Positions 26,839 to 37,215 of a DNA stretch of 64,000 nucleotides are shown here, one piece after another (position 1 is the first letter of the stretch; each line of letters opens with the position of its first letter). This DNA is from Shewanella algicola (GTDB lineage: Bacteria; Pseudomonadota; Gammaproteobacteria; Enterobacterales; Shewanellaceae), in NCBI RefSeq assembly GCF_014648035.1, contig NZ_BMQI01000019.1:21889-85888 (forward strand), written 5' to 3'. The notes beneath the pieces were generated by a model, which saw nothing but the letters and a program-made list of their open reading frames with translations, searched no databases and was not told where the DNA came from. A program made the position numbers and the translations under genes.

Positions 26839-29307
26839 ATGAAGGTAATGAAATTTGGCGGAACTTCGCTAGCGAATTGGTCACGTTTTTCGATGGCGGC
26901 AGACATTATCGCTGACTCATCATCTGTAGAGTCTGTTGCTACAGTACTTTCTGCTCCTGCTACGGTCACCAATGCATTGTTAGAAATGGTTGATATAGCA
27001 GTAAGCCAACAAGATTACCAACCGGTTTTAGATCATATTCAACAGGTGTACACCAGCTTGTTTACTGAAGCTTCAGCCTCATTACTTTCTGCTCAACAAT
27101 TTGAGTTGTTAGTCGAAAAGTTAGCAGCCCAAATGTTGGTTTGGCAAGATAAGTTACATGGCGTCAAGTTATTAGGAGAATGCCCTGATAGTGTCCGAGC
27201 TCAAGTTGTTGTCACTGGTGAGCGATTATCGGCTGCATTAATGGAACAAGTAATGCTGGCGAAAGGCCTAACTGCAGCGCAACTAGACCCTGTGGCATTG
27301 TTTCTGGCCCACGGCCAACCGTTAGAGTCCGTTGTCGACATTAGTGTGAGCAAACCTCGTTTTGCATTATTACCATTAGACAAATACCGCGTATGGGTTA
27401 TGCCAGGTTTTACCGCGGCCGATGCCCAAGGCAATGTGGTGACATTAGGTCGCAATGGCTCAGATTATTCAGCTGCTGTATTAGCGGCATGTTTAGATGC
27501 ATCAAGCTGTGAAATTTGGACCGACGTAGATGGCGTATACAATACTGACCCACGTGTGGTTGCTGATGCTAAATTATTGTCGCAATTGAGTTATCAAGAA
27601 GCGATGGAGCTGTCTTATTTTGGTGCTAAAGTGCTGCACCCAAAAACGATTGCACCGATTGCTCAATACCATATCCCGTGTTACATCAAAAACAGCTTTA
27701 ATCCTTCTGCGCCGGGCACTTTAGTGTCAAATGAAGCTGATCAAACCGGCTTACAAGTTAAAGCGATTTCTAACTTAGACCATCAAACGATGTTTAACGT
27801 TTCTGGCCCTGGTATGAAAGGCATGGTGGGAATGGCGAGTCGCACGCTTGCTGCAATTTCGCGTAGCGGTATTTCAGTGTCATTGATTACCCAAAGTTCA
27901 TCTGAATACAGCATCAGTTTTTGTGTTGCCACTCATGAGGCCAATAAAGCTAAATGGGCATTAGAGCAAGAATTTGAACTAGAACTAAAAAATGAGTTAC
28001 TCGAATCTATTGAGCAACGCCAAGACCTGGCGATCGTGTCATTGATCGGTGACGGTATGAAGACTCATAAAGGCGTTGCTGCCAAGTTCTTCAGTGCGTT
28101 AGCCAAAGCCAGTGTCAATATCATTGCAATAGCGCAGGGGTCGTCAGAGCGCTCCATTTCGACTGTTATCCAACAGAAAAAAACCAAGCATGCCATTGGT
28201 GCGTGTCATCAAGCCTTTTTCGATGTTCAGCAATATCTTGATGTGTTTTTAGTGGGCAGTGGTAACGTTGGTGCGGGTTTATTAGATCAAATAAAGCAAC
28301 AGGCTGCGATGTTAAAAGAGCAGCATATCAGTATCCGAGTGTGCGGTATTGCTAACTCACGCCAAATGCTACTAAACAGCGACGGTATTGCTCTAAATGA
28401 GTGGCAGTCATCGCTGGAGCAAAAAGGCCAAGATTATGATCTAGCTAAACTACTTGAATGGGGACAAGAGCAACAATTGCTTAATCCTGTATTGGTAGAT
28501 TGCACCTCAAGTGAACTCGTGTCTGACCGTTACCTCGATGTCATGAATGCTGGGTTCCATGTGGTGACACCAAATAAAAAATCGAATACTCGCGATTATG
28601 CTTATTATCAAGCACTGCGCCAAACGGCATTAAACCAGCGTCGTCAATTTTTATATGAAACAACCGTTGGTGCGGGCTTACCTGTTATCGATAACTTGAA
28701 GAAACTCTTGTATGCAGGCGATAAACTTCATAAATTTAACGGTATTCTTTCGGGTTCATTGTCTTATATTTTTGGCATGTTAGATGAAGGGATGAGCCTT
28801 TCTCAAGCAACCAGTATTGCGCGTGAAAAATGCTTTACTGAACCTGACCCACGTGAAGATTTAAGTGGTATGGATGTGGCACGCAAGGTGTTAATTCTTG
28901 CCCGTGAAGTAGGCTTACCGTTAGAACTGTCTGATATTAATGTTGAATCAGTACTGCCTGCATCATTTGATGATTCTGGTGACGTCGATCAGTTTATGGC
29001 TAACCTTCCATCATTAGATGCACAGATCTCAGAGCGTGTCGCTGCGGCTAAGGCACAAGGCAAAGTGTTACGCTATGTAGGTCAAATCGATGAAGGTCAA
29101 TGTCATGTCAGAATCGTTGAGGTCGATGCAACTAATCCATTATACAGTGTCAAAGGTGGCGAGAATGCGCTTGCGTTCTACAGCCGTTATTATCAACCTA
29201 TTCCTTTTGTGCTTAGAGGATATGGTGCCGGTACAGATGTTACCGCAGCAGGCGCTTTTGCTGACGTATTAAGAACCTTAAATTGGACGCGTGAGGTTGG
29301 GTTATGA
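26839..29307 (+). CDS. thrA: Bifunctional aspartokinase / homoserine dehydrogenase I
   Basis: First and third steps of threonine synthesis. 822 residues: kinase domain opening [16 protein letters not shown] pair at about 315-460 ([33 protein letters not shown]) for Thr feedback, and homoserine dehydrogenase from about 465 with NAD(P) motif [14 protein letters not shown], then TPNKKSN and [12 protein letters not shown]. Full length relative to E. coli ThrA. SD GGGAG before ATG 26839. Overlaps thrB by four bases. Confidence 0.98.
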   Translation: MKVMKFGGTSLANWSRFSMAADIIADSSSVESVATVLSAPATVTNALLEMVDIAVSQQDYQPVLDHIQQVYTSLFTEASASLLSAQQFELLVEKLAAQMLVWQDKLHGVKLLGECPDSVRAQVVVTGERLSAALMEQVMLAKGLTAAQLDPVALFLAHGQPLESVVDISVSKPRFALLPLDKYRVWVMPGFTAADAQGNVVTLGRNGSDYSAAVLAACLDASSCEIWTDVDGVYNTDPRVVADAKLLSQLSYQEAMELSYFGAKVLHPKTIAPIAQYHIPCYIKNSFNPSAPGTLVSNEADQTGLQVKAISNLDHQTMFNVSGPGMKGMVGMASRTLAAISRSGISVSLITQSSSEYSISFCVATHEANKAKWALEQEFELELKNELLESIEQRQDLAIVSLIGDGMKTHKGVAAKFFSALAKASVNIIAIAQGSSERSISTVIQQKKTKHAIGACHQAFFDVQQYLDVFLVGSGNVGAGLLDQIKQQAAMLKEQHISIRVCGIANSRQMLLNSDGIALNEWQSSLEQKGQDYDLAKLLEWGQEQQLLNPVLVDCTSSELVSDRYLDVMNAGFHVVTPNKKSNTRDYAYYQALRQTALNQRRQFLYETTVGAGLPVIDNLKKLLYAGDKLHKFNGILSGSLSYIFGMLDEGMSLSQATSIAREKCFTEPDPREDLSGMDVARKVLILAREVGLPLELSDINVESVLPASFDDSGDVDQFMANLPSLDAQISERVAAAKAQGKVLRYVGQIDEGQCHVRIVEVDATNPLYSVKGGENALAFYSRYYQPIPFVLRGYGAGTDVTAAGAFADVLRTLNWTREVGL

Positions 29308-30263
29308 ATCAAGCGGTAAATGTAAGCCAAGAGATGCTTACCGTGTATGCTCCAGCGTCAATGGGTAATGTCGGTGTAGGATTTGATTTACTCGGTGCCG
29401 CTTTATCCCCTATTGATGGTTCACTGTTAGGTGACAGGGTCATGATCAGTGCGGCAGATTTTGGGGTTAATTTTAGCCAGGTCGGCGAATGGGCACATAA
29501 GTTACCAGCAGAAGGTAAGGATAATATCGTTTATCAATGTGCTGAGTTTTTTCTCTATAAGCTTGACCGTAAAGATGGCGTGAACATTAGCTTAGAAAAA
29601 AACCTTCCGGTTGGCAGTGGGCTAGGCTCTAGTGCAAGCTCGGTCGTTGCAGCGCTATATGCCTTAAATGAACATTTTGGTAAACCTTTTGATGAACAAG
29701 CTCTGCTCGGCTTAATGGGCGAGTTTGAAGGTAAAATTTCAGGCAGCGTGCATTATGATAATGTTGCACCTTGTTATTTAGGCGGTATGCAGTTAATGCT
29801 TAATGCACAAGATAAAGCATGTGCTGCTATTCCAAGTTTTGACAATTGGTATTGGGTTGTCGCTTATCCTGGTATTTCATTGTCTACGGCAAAAATGCGT
29901 GAATTACTGCCCTCACAATATGATAAAGCGGTTGCCATTGATTTTGGCCGCAATTTAAGCGCATTTGTGCATGCTAGTTATCAGCAGGATGCCGCCTTAG
30001 CTATTGAAATGCTGAAAGATGTATTAGCTGAACCGTATCGTGCAGCGGCTATTCCGGGTTATACCGATGCGCGTTCAGCTTTAGCTGAGTTAGGCATGTT
30101 AACTACCGGTATATCGGGTAGCGGCCCAACACTGTTTAGTGTAACCGATGACCTCGCTACTGCTGAAAAGGCAAAAGACTGGTTACTCAAAAACTATATT
30201 TCTCAGTCTGGCGGTTTTGCCCATGTGTGTAAATTAGATCAGTTAGGCACTCGCTGTGTGTAA
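29304..30263 (+). CDS. thrB: Homoserine kinase
   Basis: ATP-dependent phosphorylation of homoserine. GHMP kinase of 319 residues: [16 protein letters not shown] near the start, ATP loop [20 protein letters not shown] at about 97-116, and the C-terminal GSGPTLF motif. ATGA overlap with thrA shows translational coupling. Confidence 0.98.
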   Translation: MNQAVNVSQEMLTVYAPASMGNVGVGFDLLGAALSPIDGSLLGDRVMISAADFGVNFSQVGEWAHKLPAEGKDNIVYQCAEFFLYKLDRKDGVNISLEKNLPVGSGLGSSASSVVAALYALNEHFGKPFDEQALLGLMGEFEGKISGSVHYDNVAPCYLGGMQLMLNAQDKACAAIPSFDNWYWVVAYPGISLSTAKMRELLPSQYDKAVAIDFGRNLSAFVHASYQQDAALAIEMLKDVLAEPYRAAAIPGYTDARSALAELGMLTTGISGSGPTLFSVTDDLATAEKAKDWLLKNYISQSGGFAHVCKLDQLGTRCV

Positions 30264-30313
30264 GTATCACCTATTAGCTTTAATTATTTTGAAATTTGAA
30301 AAAGGCAGTCGTA

Positions 30314-31597
30314 ATGGAATTATATAATTTAAAACATCCGTCACAGGAAGTAAATTTCAGCCAAGCAGTACAGTTGGGATTAGGTAAAGACAGAGGGTTG
30401 TTTTTCCCAAAGACCATTCCGGTGTTAGCAGATGTCGATGCGTTGTTAGCGTTACCTTTTGCTGAGCGAAGCAAAAAAGTATTGGGTGCATGGCTTTCTG
30501 ATGAGCTAGGGCAAGAAAGTGTTGATAAGCTGGTAGATAGTGCGTTTACCTTTGATGTACCCCTAGCCAATGTTGATGATAAGCGTGCATGTTTAGAACT
30601 GTTCCACGGGCCAACATTAGCCTTTAAAGACTTTGGCGCTCGCTTTATGGCTCAGTGTGTCAACTTACTTGCAGGCGACAAAAAGCTAACTATTTTAACG
30701 GCTACTTCAGGTGATACCGGTGCAGCGGTAGCCGATGCATTTTATGGCTTAGATAACGTGAATGTGATGGTGCTTTATCCAAAAGGTAAAATCAGTGAGC
30801 TACAAGAAAAGATGTTTACTACTTTAGGTAAAAACATTCATACCGTAGCTGTGACCTCCGATTTTGATGCGTGCCAACACCTTGTTAAGCAAGCATTTGA
30901 CGATACTGATGTACGTGATGGTTTAGCATTAAACTCTGCTAACTCAATCAATATCAGTCGTTTGTTAGCGCAGATTTGCTATTACTTTGAAGCCGTTGCC
31001 CAAGCGAAAAAAGCGGGTAAAGATGAAATTGTGATGTCAGTACCAAGCGGTAATTTTGGTAATTTGACCGCGGGCTTATTCGCTAAAGCAATGGGCTTAC
31101 CGATTAAACGTTTTATTGCTGCAACGAACAGCAATGATACCGTGCCGCGTTATTTGCAAGATGGAGCATGGCAACCACATAAAACTGTGGCAACCATGTC
31201 AAATGCCATGGATGTTTCTGAGCCAAGCAATTGGCCGCGCGTTGAAGCGATTTGTGAGCAAATGGGCTGGCCGTTATCGTTAGTGACGGGCGTTGCTTTA
31301 TCTGAATCAGAAACGGCTTCAGCATTAGCTGAGCTTTATCAACGGGGTTATCAGTCTGAGCCTCACGCAGCTATTGCTGCACAGGCATTAACCTTAGGGT
31401 TAACGGGTGATGAAAGTGGTATTTTCTTAGGTACAGCACATCCTGCTAAATTTAAAGATGTGGTCGATCAACAATTAGCCATTGATTTGCCTTTACCACC
31501 AGAATTAGCTGCTGTTGTAGAGAAACCAATCTTATCAGCAGAATTAGACGCCAATTTTGAGCAATTAAAAGCTCATATGTTTTCTGTTTTAAAATAG
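30314..31597 (+). CDS. thrC: Threonine synthase
   Basis: PLP enzyme turning O-phosphohomoserine into threonine. Start ATG 30314 (MELYNLKHPSQEV, matching E. coli ThrC) with AAGG eight bases before it; TTG 30296 is a weaker alternative. 427 residues; PLP lysine in HGPTLAFKDFGARFM, phosphate loop TSGDTGAAV, NSANSINISR. Last gene of the operon. Confidence 0.98.
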   Translation: MELYNLKHPSQEVNFSQAVQLGLGKDRGLFFPKTIPVLADVDALLALPFAERSKKVLGAWLSDELGQESVDKLVDSAFTFDVPLANVDDKRACLELFHGPTLAFKDFGARFMAQCVNLLAGDKKLTILTATSGDTGAAVADAFYGLDNVNVMVLYPKGKISELQEKMFTTLGKNIHTVAVTSDFDACQHLVKQAFDDTDVRDGLALNSANSINISRLLAQICYYFEAVAQAKKAGKDEIVMSVPSGNFGNLTAGLFAKAMGLPIKRFIAATNSNDTVPRYLQDGAWQPHKTVATMSNAMDVSEPSNWPRVEAICEQMGWPLSLVTGVALSESETASALAELYQRGYQSEPHAAIAAQALTLGLTGDESGIFLGTAHPAKFKDVVDQQLAIDLPLPPELAAVVEKPILSAELDANFEQLKAHMFSVLK

Positions 31598-31614
31598 AGC
31601 CTTAGCTTTGTTCA

Positions 31615-31657
31615 AACACCTAACACGCAACAGGGTTGTGGTTAGGTGTTTTTTTAT
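31615..31657 (+). terminator. Terminator after thrC
   Basis: AACACCTAAC and GTTAGGTGTT with a 16-base loop (itself able to pair CAACAGGGTTG), then TTTTTTT. Confidence 0.92.
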
Positions 31658-31667
31658 ATTCAAATAT

Positions 31668-31683
31668 TATGATCTTGGTCATA
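31668..31683 (+). promoter_or_regulatory. CRP/FNR-family-like palindrome upstream of the hemerythrin gene
   Basis: TATGATCTTGGTCATA: arms TATGA-N6-TCATA have the spacing of the CRP/FNR superfamily but not the exact CRP or FNR consensus. Centre is about 105 bases before the start at 31781. Confidence 0.35.
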
Positions 31684-31780
31684 CCTCATTTTGTGTATCT
31701 CAGTGTAAATTAGTAAAAGTACCAAATTTGACTATTATTTATACGTGAAGTGTCTTGTAACTAGATGATGGGAGAAAGTT

Positions 31781-32326
31781 ATGTTGCAACGTTTAATGCG
31801 CGATCATAAGCGTATTGCCATTTTGTTGAATATTCTTTCGAATAAGTTGACTCGATTGGCTGATGGAAACGGGGTGAATTTTAATCTTGTTAGAGACATT
31901 GTTGAGTATATGCAAGGGTATGCTGAACACAGCCATCATCCACTGGAAGATATTATTTTTGACTACTACAGCAATAAGGCGGGTTTAGCTAATTGTGGCC
32001 AATTATATAACGAGCATCATCGTTTAGCGCAAGCTTCAGGCTCGCTGATTTATAGTCTTAATATGATTTTGTCTGATGTGGTGATTTCCCGTGAAAAGCT
32101 CATTAACGATTTACGTGATTATATTCAACTACAAAAGCTGCATATGGAGTATGAAGAGCGTGAGGTTTTTCCACTGTTTGCGCAAACCTTCGATGATAAT
32201 GATTGGGATAGGGTAGCGGTATTGTGCCAGCAACGATTAGTTGATGATCCTTTGTTCAACGACAATGATAAATCGATGTTTGAAGAGTTGCGAGCTTATA
32301 TCGAAAAAGCAGAAACGACTATGTAG
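31781..32326 (+). CDS. Hemerythrin-like (HHE) domain protein
   Basis: 181 residues, helical. Candidate di-iron ligands follow the hemerythrin order: H9 (RDHKR), H50 and H53/E56 (EHSHHPLEDIIF), H79/H80 (NEHHRL), H121 and E125 (HMEYEER). Such cytosolic proteins bind oxygen or NO, or repair iron centres (the YtfE/RIC relatives), but this one lacks the Cys-rich N-terminal domain of RIC. Single gene with its own terminator. Confidence 0.88.
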   Translation: MLQRLMRDHKRIAILLNILSNKLTRLADGNGVNFNLVRDIVEYMQGYAEHSHHPLEDIIFDYYSNKAGLANCGQLYNEHHRLAQASGSLIYSLNMILSDVVISREKLINDLRDYIQLQKLHMEYEEREVFPLFAQTFDDNDWDRVAVLCQQRLVDDPLFNDNDKSMFEELRAYIEKAETTM

Positions 32327-32348
32327 TGTTGGTCTTATTCTTGATAAC

Positions 32349-32375
32349 AAAAAGAGCGCTAAATGCGCTCTTTTT
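32349..32375. terminator. Terminator after the hemerythrin gene
   Basis: AAAAAGAGCGC, TAAAT loop, GCGCTCTTTTT. Can also serve the converging DUF3545 gene. Confidence 0.9.
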
Positions 32376-32413
32376 ATGTGATGTTAGCTACAATCAAAGA
32401 TTGAGCAGTATAG

Positions 32414-32599
32414 TTATAAAACTAACGTATTAGCATCAAAATCGAATGAATTATCGATATCTTGTAATTCCTTGAGCAAACGCTGTTTATCTTTAATGGC
32501 TTCAATCTCACGCCATTTGCGTTTTTTGGACGAGCTTTTTGAGCGGCTTGGTCTTTCAACAACTTCGTCTAGCGCACCACCATAGTCTAATCGATCCAT
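32414..32599 (-). CDS. DUF3545 family small basic protein
   Basis: 61 residues from ATG 32599, chosen because GGGAGG lies six bases upstream. The basic centre SKKRKWREIEAIKDKQRLLKEL is the DUF3545 landmark found in Vibrio and Shewanella. Likely cytosolic with a charged helix. Function unknown. Confidence 0.82.
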   Translation of the reverse strand: MDRLDYGGALDEVVERPSRSKSSSKKRKWREIEAIKDKQRLLKELQDIDNSFDFDANTLVL

Positions 32600-32730
32600 G
32601 GTAACCTCCCTTGTTATTATGATGTCTCTCAACAGATAAGTATCATATTTCAACTATAGGGTGCAACACTTGTGTTGCATTTAGGTTACTAAAAAATCAC
32701 GATTTAGTGAATTTTATAGAAATTAAAAAC

Positions 32731-32764
32731 AAAAATGCCGTTCAAAAGTTGAACGGCATTTTTT
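32731..32764. terminator. Terminator after pgi
   Basis: AAAAATGCCGTTCAA, AAG loop, TTGAACGGCATTTTTT. Near-symmetric; serves pgi on the minus strand. Confidence 0.93.
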
Positions 32765-32801
32765 ATTTAATTGTGCTTAATTGGTTCAATCAGGTTGGCT
32801 T

Positions 32802-34439
32802 TTATAGCTTACCTTGACGATATAGGTTGACCAAAGCATTGCTTGAACTGTCTAGTTCTGTTGCATCTTGGTCAGCACCAATGCGCTCGAGTACATCATT
32901 ACCTAACTGCTTACCAAGCTCAACACCCCATTGATCAAATGAATTAATTTGCCATATTGCACCTTGCACAAATGTGCGGTGTTCATATAGCGCAATTAAT
33001 GCACCTAGGGTTGTTGGGGTTAATTTATCCATCAATAAAGTATTGCTTGGTTTATTACCTGACATCACCTTATGTTTGGCGATAAGCGCTTTTTGTGGCT
33101 CATCAAGCTTACTGTTACTGAGTTCTGCCAATGCTTCTTCAAACGTACGACCTTGCATTAATGCTTGGGTTTGCCCAAAGCAATTTGAGGCTAATTGGTC
33201 ATGGTGTTCACCCAAAGGATTATGGCTTTGAAGTGGCATGATAAAGTCAGCAGGGATTAATGCTGTGCCTTGATGCAGTAATTGGTGATAAGCATGTTGA
33301 CCATTAGTGCCTTCGCCACCCCAAATCACCGGGCCAGTACTGTAATCTACATCGGTGCCATCTAAGGTGACTGACTTGCCGTTACTTTCCATGTCAAGCT
33401 GTTGGAAATAAGCAGGTAAACCACGCAAATAATGGTCATAGGTTAAAATGACATGCGACTGTGAACCATGGAAATTACCATATAACACAGACAGCATCGC
33501 CATAATAACAGGCATATTTTGTGGTAAAGGCGTATTGGCAAAATGCTCATCCATTTGGTGAGCACCGTCAAGTAAGGCTTTAAAGTTATCCATACCGACT
33601 AATAGCGCGATTGGCAGACCAATCGCCGACCATAAAGAATAGCGTCCACCAACCCAATCCCACATTGGGAAAATGTTGTTAGCATCCATTCCAAATTCAG
33701 TCGCTTTAGTCACATTAGATGTCACCGCAACGAAGTGCTTAGCAATATCTTGTTGTGTCGCGCCTTGAGCTAAAAACCACTCTTTTGCGCTTAAGGTATT
33801 TGTGAGTGTTTCTTGGGTGCCAAATGACTTTGATGACATGACAAACAAGGTTGTCTCGGCATTAAGTCCTTTAAGCTTTTCACAAATCGATGTCGCGTCA
33901 ACGTTGGCGACAAAGTGGCAATTAAGCCCTGCATGCCAATAAGGTCTTAACGCTTGCGAGACAATCTTAGGTCCAAGAAATGAACCGCCAATACCAATGC
34001 TGACAACATCAGTGATGGCTTTACCTGTATAGCCTTTCCATTGTCCTGATTGAACTGACTCAACAAATTCGGCCATTTTAGCCAGTGTTTGTTGTACTTC
34101 AGGGACGATGTTGGCGCCTTCTGCAATGATTTCTTGCTCTGCTTTACTGCGAAGAGCGGTGTGAAGCACAGCACGGTGTTCCGTGTTGTTTATCACATCG
34201 CCATTAAACATGGCTGCGATTTTGTCTGTTAAGTTGGCTTCTTTAGCCAGTGAAAAAAGCAGCTCAAGCGTGTCATCGTTGATGCGGTTTTTAGAATAAT
34301 CTAAAAACAGCCCACAAGACTTAACACTCATTTGTTCAAAACGTTGTGGGTTTTGAGCAAACAATTCGCGCATATGAGGCAATTGGCTTGTGTGAGCCTG
34401 CAGTGCTTTCCAGGTAGTACTTTGAGTGAGTTTAGTCAC
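32802..34439 (-). CDS. pgi: Glucose-6-phosphate isomerase
   Basis: Interconverts glucose 6-phosphate and fructose 6-phosphate. 545 residues, full length; motifs [26 protein letters not shown] segment (MESNGKSVT), [19 protein letters not shown] with the catalytic region, and the C-terminal [14 protein letters not shown] signature. 19 bases after tal, so co-transcribed. Confidence 0.98.
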   Translation of the reverse strand: MTKLTQSTTWKALQAHTSQLPHMRELFAQNPQRFEQMSVKSCGLFLDYSKNRINDDTLELLFSLAKEANLTDKIAAMFNGDVINNTEHRAVLHTALRSKAEQEIIAEGANIVPEVQQTLAKMAEFVESVQSGQWKGYTGKAITDVVSIGIGGSFLGPKIVSQALRPYWHAGLNCHFVANVDATSICEKLKGLNAETTLFVMSSKSFGTQETLTNTLSAKEWFLAQGATQQDIAKHFVAVTSNVTKATEFGMDANNIFPMWDWVGGRYSLWSAIGLPIALLVGMDNFKALLDGAHQMDEHFANTPLPQNMPVIMAMLSVLYGNFHGSQSHVILTYDHYLRGLPAYFQQLDMESNGKSVTLDGTDVDYSTGPVIWGGEGTNGQHAYHQLLHQGTALIPADFIMPLQSHNPLGEHHDQLASNCFGQTQALMQGRTFEEALAELSNSKLDEPQKALIAKHKVMSGNKPSNTLLMDKLTPTTLGALIALYEHRTFVQGAIWQINSFDQWGVELGKQLGNDVLERIGADQDATELDSSSNALVNLYRQGKL

Positions 34440-34458
34440 GAGTAAAGTCTCCTACTGT

Positions 34459-35412
34459 TTAGCTTAATTTGCTTTTTAGCATAACTTCTAGTTTGCCCTG
34501 ATCGATGGCAAAGTTACGAATACCTTCTGCTAACTTGTCAACGGCCATTGGATCTTCATTAAAGGCCCAGCGGAATTGCTCTTCAGTGAGTGCTGTTGGC
34601 GCTGCAACTGTTGATGTTGTTGCCACTAATTTACGGCTAATGGTTACATCTGTGTTAGCTAATTCTTCAAGCAGGGCTGGGCCAATCGTTAAACGGTCAC
34701 AACCGGCTAATTCGATAATCTCACCGATGTTTCTGAAGCTCGCACCCATCACTACTGTGTTGTAGCCATGTTGCTTGTAGTAGTTGTAAATTTCAGTAAC
34801 AGAAACCACACCTGGGTCAGTTTCTGCGGTGTAATCTTGACCTGTGTCTTTTTTATACCAATCTAAAATACGGCCGACAAAAGGCGAAATAAGATATACG
34901 CCAGCTTCAGCACAAGCTCTTGCTTGGGCAAAACTAAACAGTAAGGTTAAGTTACAGTTGATGCCTTCTTTTTCGAGCTCTTTTGCAGCGCAAATGCCTT
35001 CCCAAGTAGAAGCCAACTTAATAAGAATGCGTGACTTATCAATACCCGCTTCTTGGTAAAGTTTAATTAGTTTGTGAGCTTTATCAATTGAGCGTTGTTT
35101 GTCGAACGATAAGCGTGCATCAACTTCTGTAGAAATGCGGCCAGGTACTAATTTTAAAATTTCAACACCGATGTTGACAGCCAGTTTATCGCCAGCATCT
35201 TCGATTTGTTGCTCAATGCTGCTGCTCTGTGTTTTAGCCCAAGCAATCGAGTCATCAATAAGCGGTGTATATTCTGGAATTTGAGATGCTTTTAAAATCA
35301 ATGATGGATTGGTCGTGGCATCTTCAGGCTGGTAACGCTTAATTGCCTCTATGTCGCCAGTATCAGCAACGATGGTAGTGAATGACTTGAGTTGCGCGAG
35401 TGTGTTGGCCAT
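34459..35412 (-). CDS. tal: Transaldolase
   Basis: Pentose phosphate pathway enzyme moving a dihydroxyacetone unit. 317 residues; [10 protein letters not shown] at 31-40, Schiff-base lysine K132 in [11 protein letters not shown], and [10 protein letters not shown]. Matches E. coli TalB in length and motif positions. First gene of tal-pgi. A good SD (GAGG) precedes ATG 35412. Confidence 0.98.
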   Translation of the reverse strand: MANTLAQLKSFTTIVADTGDIEAIKRYQPEDATTNPSLILKASQIPEYTPLIDDSIAWAKTQSSSIEQQIEDAGDKLAVNIGVEILKLVPGRISTEVDARLSFDKQRSIDKAHKLIKLYQEAGIDKSRILIKLASTWEGICAAKELEKEGINCNLTLLFSFAQARACAEAGVYLISPFVGRILDWYKKDTGQDYTAETDPGVVSVTEIYNYYKQHGYNTVVMGASFRNIGEIIELAGCDRLTIGPALLEELANTDVTISRKLVATTSTVAAPTALTEEQFRWAFNEDPMAVDKLAEGIRNFAIDQGKLEVMLKSKLS

Positions 35413-35650
35413 GGAAATTTCCTCTCGATAAGCAATTAATATAGATCTATACCTTTATTAGAAGCGATTTTAGGGATTATTCCAACTTAATTTGTAAAAA
35501 AATTACGAAAAAACCCATTATTTTCACTTAAATTTAATTGATATTGTTGCTAAACAGACAGAATTGGTTAACCAAGTTGAACTTGATTGGCAATTCAGAA
35601 ATCGCAACGTCAGTGATAATCACCGTTGTATTGATTTTTAGGTTGTTCTG

Positions 35651-35684
35651 AAAATAAAAAAGCCGCTGCAAGCAGCGACTTTTA
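35651..35684 (-). terminator. Terminator after the OmpA-family gene
   Basis: Minus strand: AGTCGCTG/CAGCGGCT stem with CTTG loop, then TTTTTTATTTT. Confidence 0.85.
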
Positions 35685-35707
35685 AGTGTAGCGTATTATT
35701 TTGACAA

Positions 35708-36820
35708 TTAACGCATTACTGGACGTTTTTCAGTACCAGTAATAATCGCTTCGATACGACGGTTTACACGGTTTGCTTCAGCAGAGCTACCTTGCATAAC
35801 GGGTTTAGTTACGCCATAACCTACAGAGCTGATACGGTTAGAGCTAATGCCATATTTAGTGTTTAATGCATTTGCTACAGCTACAGCACGACGCTCAGAA
35901 AGCTTCATGTTGTATTCTGCTTTACCTACGTTAGACGCGTGGCCTTCGATAGATACAGTGTGCTGTGGGTACTTAGTTAAATAGTCAGCTAATTTTTCTA
36001 AATCAGCAAATGAACCAGTACGGATTTCAGCAGAATCGTTAGCGAATAAAATGCCGCCTAAATCATGCTTAGTTGTGATGTTTTCATAAACAGTACAACC
36101 TGTTGCATCAACTTTGTGAGTCATTGGAGTGTCTGCACACTTGTCGATGTTGTTTGTTACACCATCTTTGTCATCATCGCCAGGTGCGGCAACAACAGCG
36201 GCAACAACAGGTGCTGCAGCGACAGGTGCAGGGCTAGCAGTACCAAAACGGTAGCTAAGTGCTAAACCCCAGTAGTTGCTTTCCATTTTAAGGTTATCTA
36301 AAACGTCAGCATCCATGTTTTCGTAGCGACGGTATTTAGCTTGTAATTTTAAGTTGTCGGTAAAGTTATAACCAACACCCGCACCTACAAATAAACCAAC
36401 ACCTGAATCGCTTAAGTTTGAGCCATTAATTTTTTTGTCGTTTTCAAGAAGGTAGCTGTAAGTACCAACTTCAGAAGAAAGACTCCACTTGTCAGCTAAT
36501 GGGTAAAAACCAACAACACCAACGCTAACACCGCTTGCGCCAACGTCATACATGTTGCCGTTAGTACCAGTCCATTCAGCGTTGCCTAGATCACGGTAGC
36601 CGACTTCAACACCGATGAATTCGTTAAATAAATAGCCACCAAACACATCCCATGCATATGGGTCATCGTCACCACATGTCAATGCGTTGTCGCAATTTTG
36701 TTCGTAATCGTTAATGCCTACACCACCACCAATATACCAAGGAGTCATTTCGTCAGCGGCAGAGGCTGCAAAAGGTAACATAGAGGTGAGTAATACTACT
36801 TTTAATGTGTTCTTCATCAT
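35708..36820 (-). CDS. OmpA-family outer membrane protein
   Basis: 370 residues. Signal peptide to about residue 21 (ASA). An eight-stranded beta-barrel of aromatic-rich strands spans about 25-195 (PWYIGGGVGINDYE to YWGLALSYRFG). Next comes an Ala/Pro/Val hinge, a calcium-type thrombospondin-3-like acidic repeat (DDDKDGVTNNIDKCADTP, near 217-234), then a peptidoglycan-binding OmpA domain (TVSIEGHASNVGKAEYNMKLSERRA). Anchors the outer membrane to the wall. Met1 and Met2 are both possible starts. Confidence 0.93.
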   Translation of the reverse strand: MMKNTLKVVLLTSMLPFAASAADEMTPWYIGGGVGINDYEQNCDNALTCGDDDPYAWDVFGGYLFNEFIGVEVGYRDLGNAEWTGTNGNMYDVGASGVSVGVVGFYPLADKWSLSSEVGTYSYLLENDKKINGSNLSDSGVGLFVGAGVGYNFTDNLKLQAKYRRYENMDADVLDNLKMESNYWGLALSYRFGTASPAPVAAAPVVAAVVAAPGDDDKDGVTNNIDKCADTPMTHKVDATGCTVYENITTKHDLGGILFANDSAEIRTGSFADLEKLADYLTKYPQHTVSIEGHASNVGKAEYNMKLSERRAVAVANALNTKYGISSNRISSVGYGVTKPVMQGSSAEANRVNRRIEAIITGTEKRPVMR

Positions 36821-37168
36821 AATTTTTAGTCCATTGTTATTTTACTCCACCATACATGCATGTAACGGAGTTGTTAAATTCATGCATTGCTGACACTTAG
36901 CGTGGTGATTCTTTGTATTTTAGTCAGCGGCGCAATTATGGGCTGTAATTAGATGTTTTTCTATAGTAAAAAGGATTAATTTTTTGTAATGGTCAATATA
37001 AAGGCACTGTTGTTAAATTGACTAATGATAAAAATAACCTTTAAAAACAGTGACTAACAAAGCTTGTTTTGAGGTATGAATGATTGAAAATCAATTACGA
37101 ATATAACCTTTATTTTTAATAAGTTAATCTAATACACTCAAAAATGTTGTGTTTCTGGAACGGTAGAC
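36821..37168. other. AT-rich gap between ompA-like gene and phosphoketolase gene
   Basis: About 350 bases without a supported gene. Contains the upstream region of the OmpA-family gene, with a small palindrome ACATGCATGT about 35 bases before its start. No confident promoter. Confidence 0.3.
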
Positions 37169-37196
37169 AAAAAAATACGCCTTTACGGCGTATTTT
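37169..37196 (-). terminator. Terminator after phosphoketolase
   Basis: AATACGCC, TTTAC loop, GGCGTATT with A and T runs on either side. Confidence 0.9.
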
Positions 37197-37215
37197 TGTT
37201 AGCTAACTGACTGAA

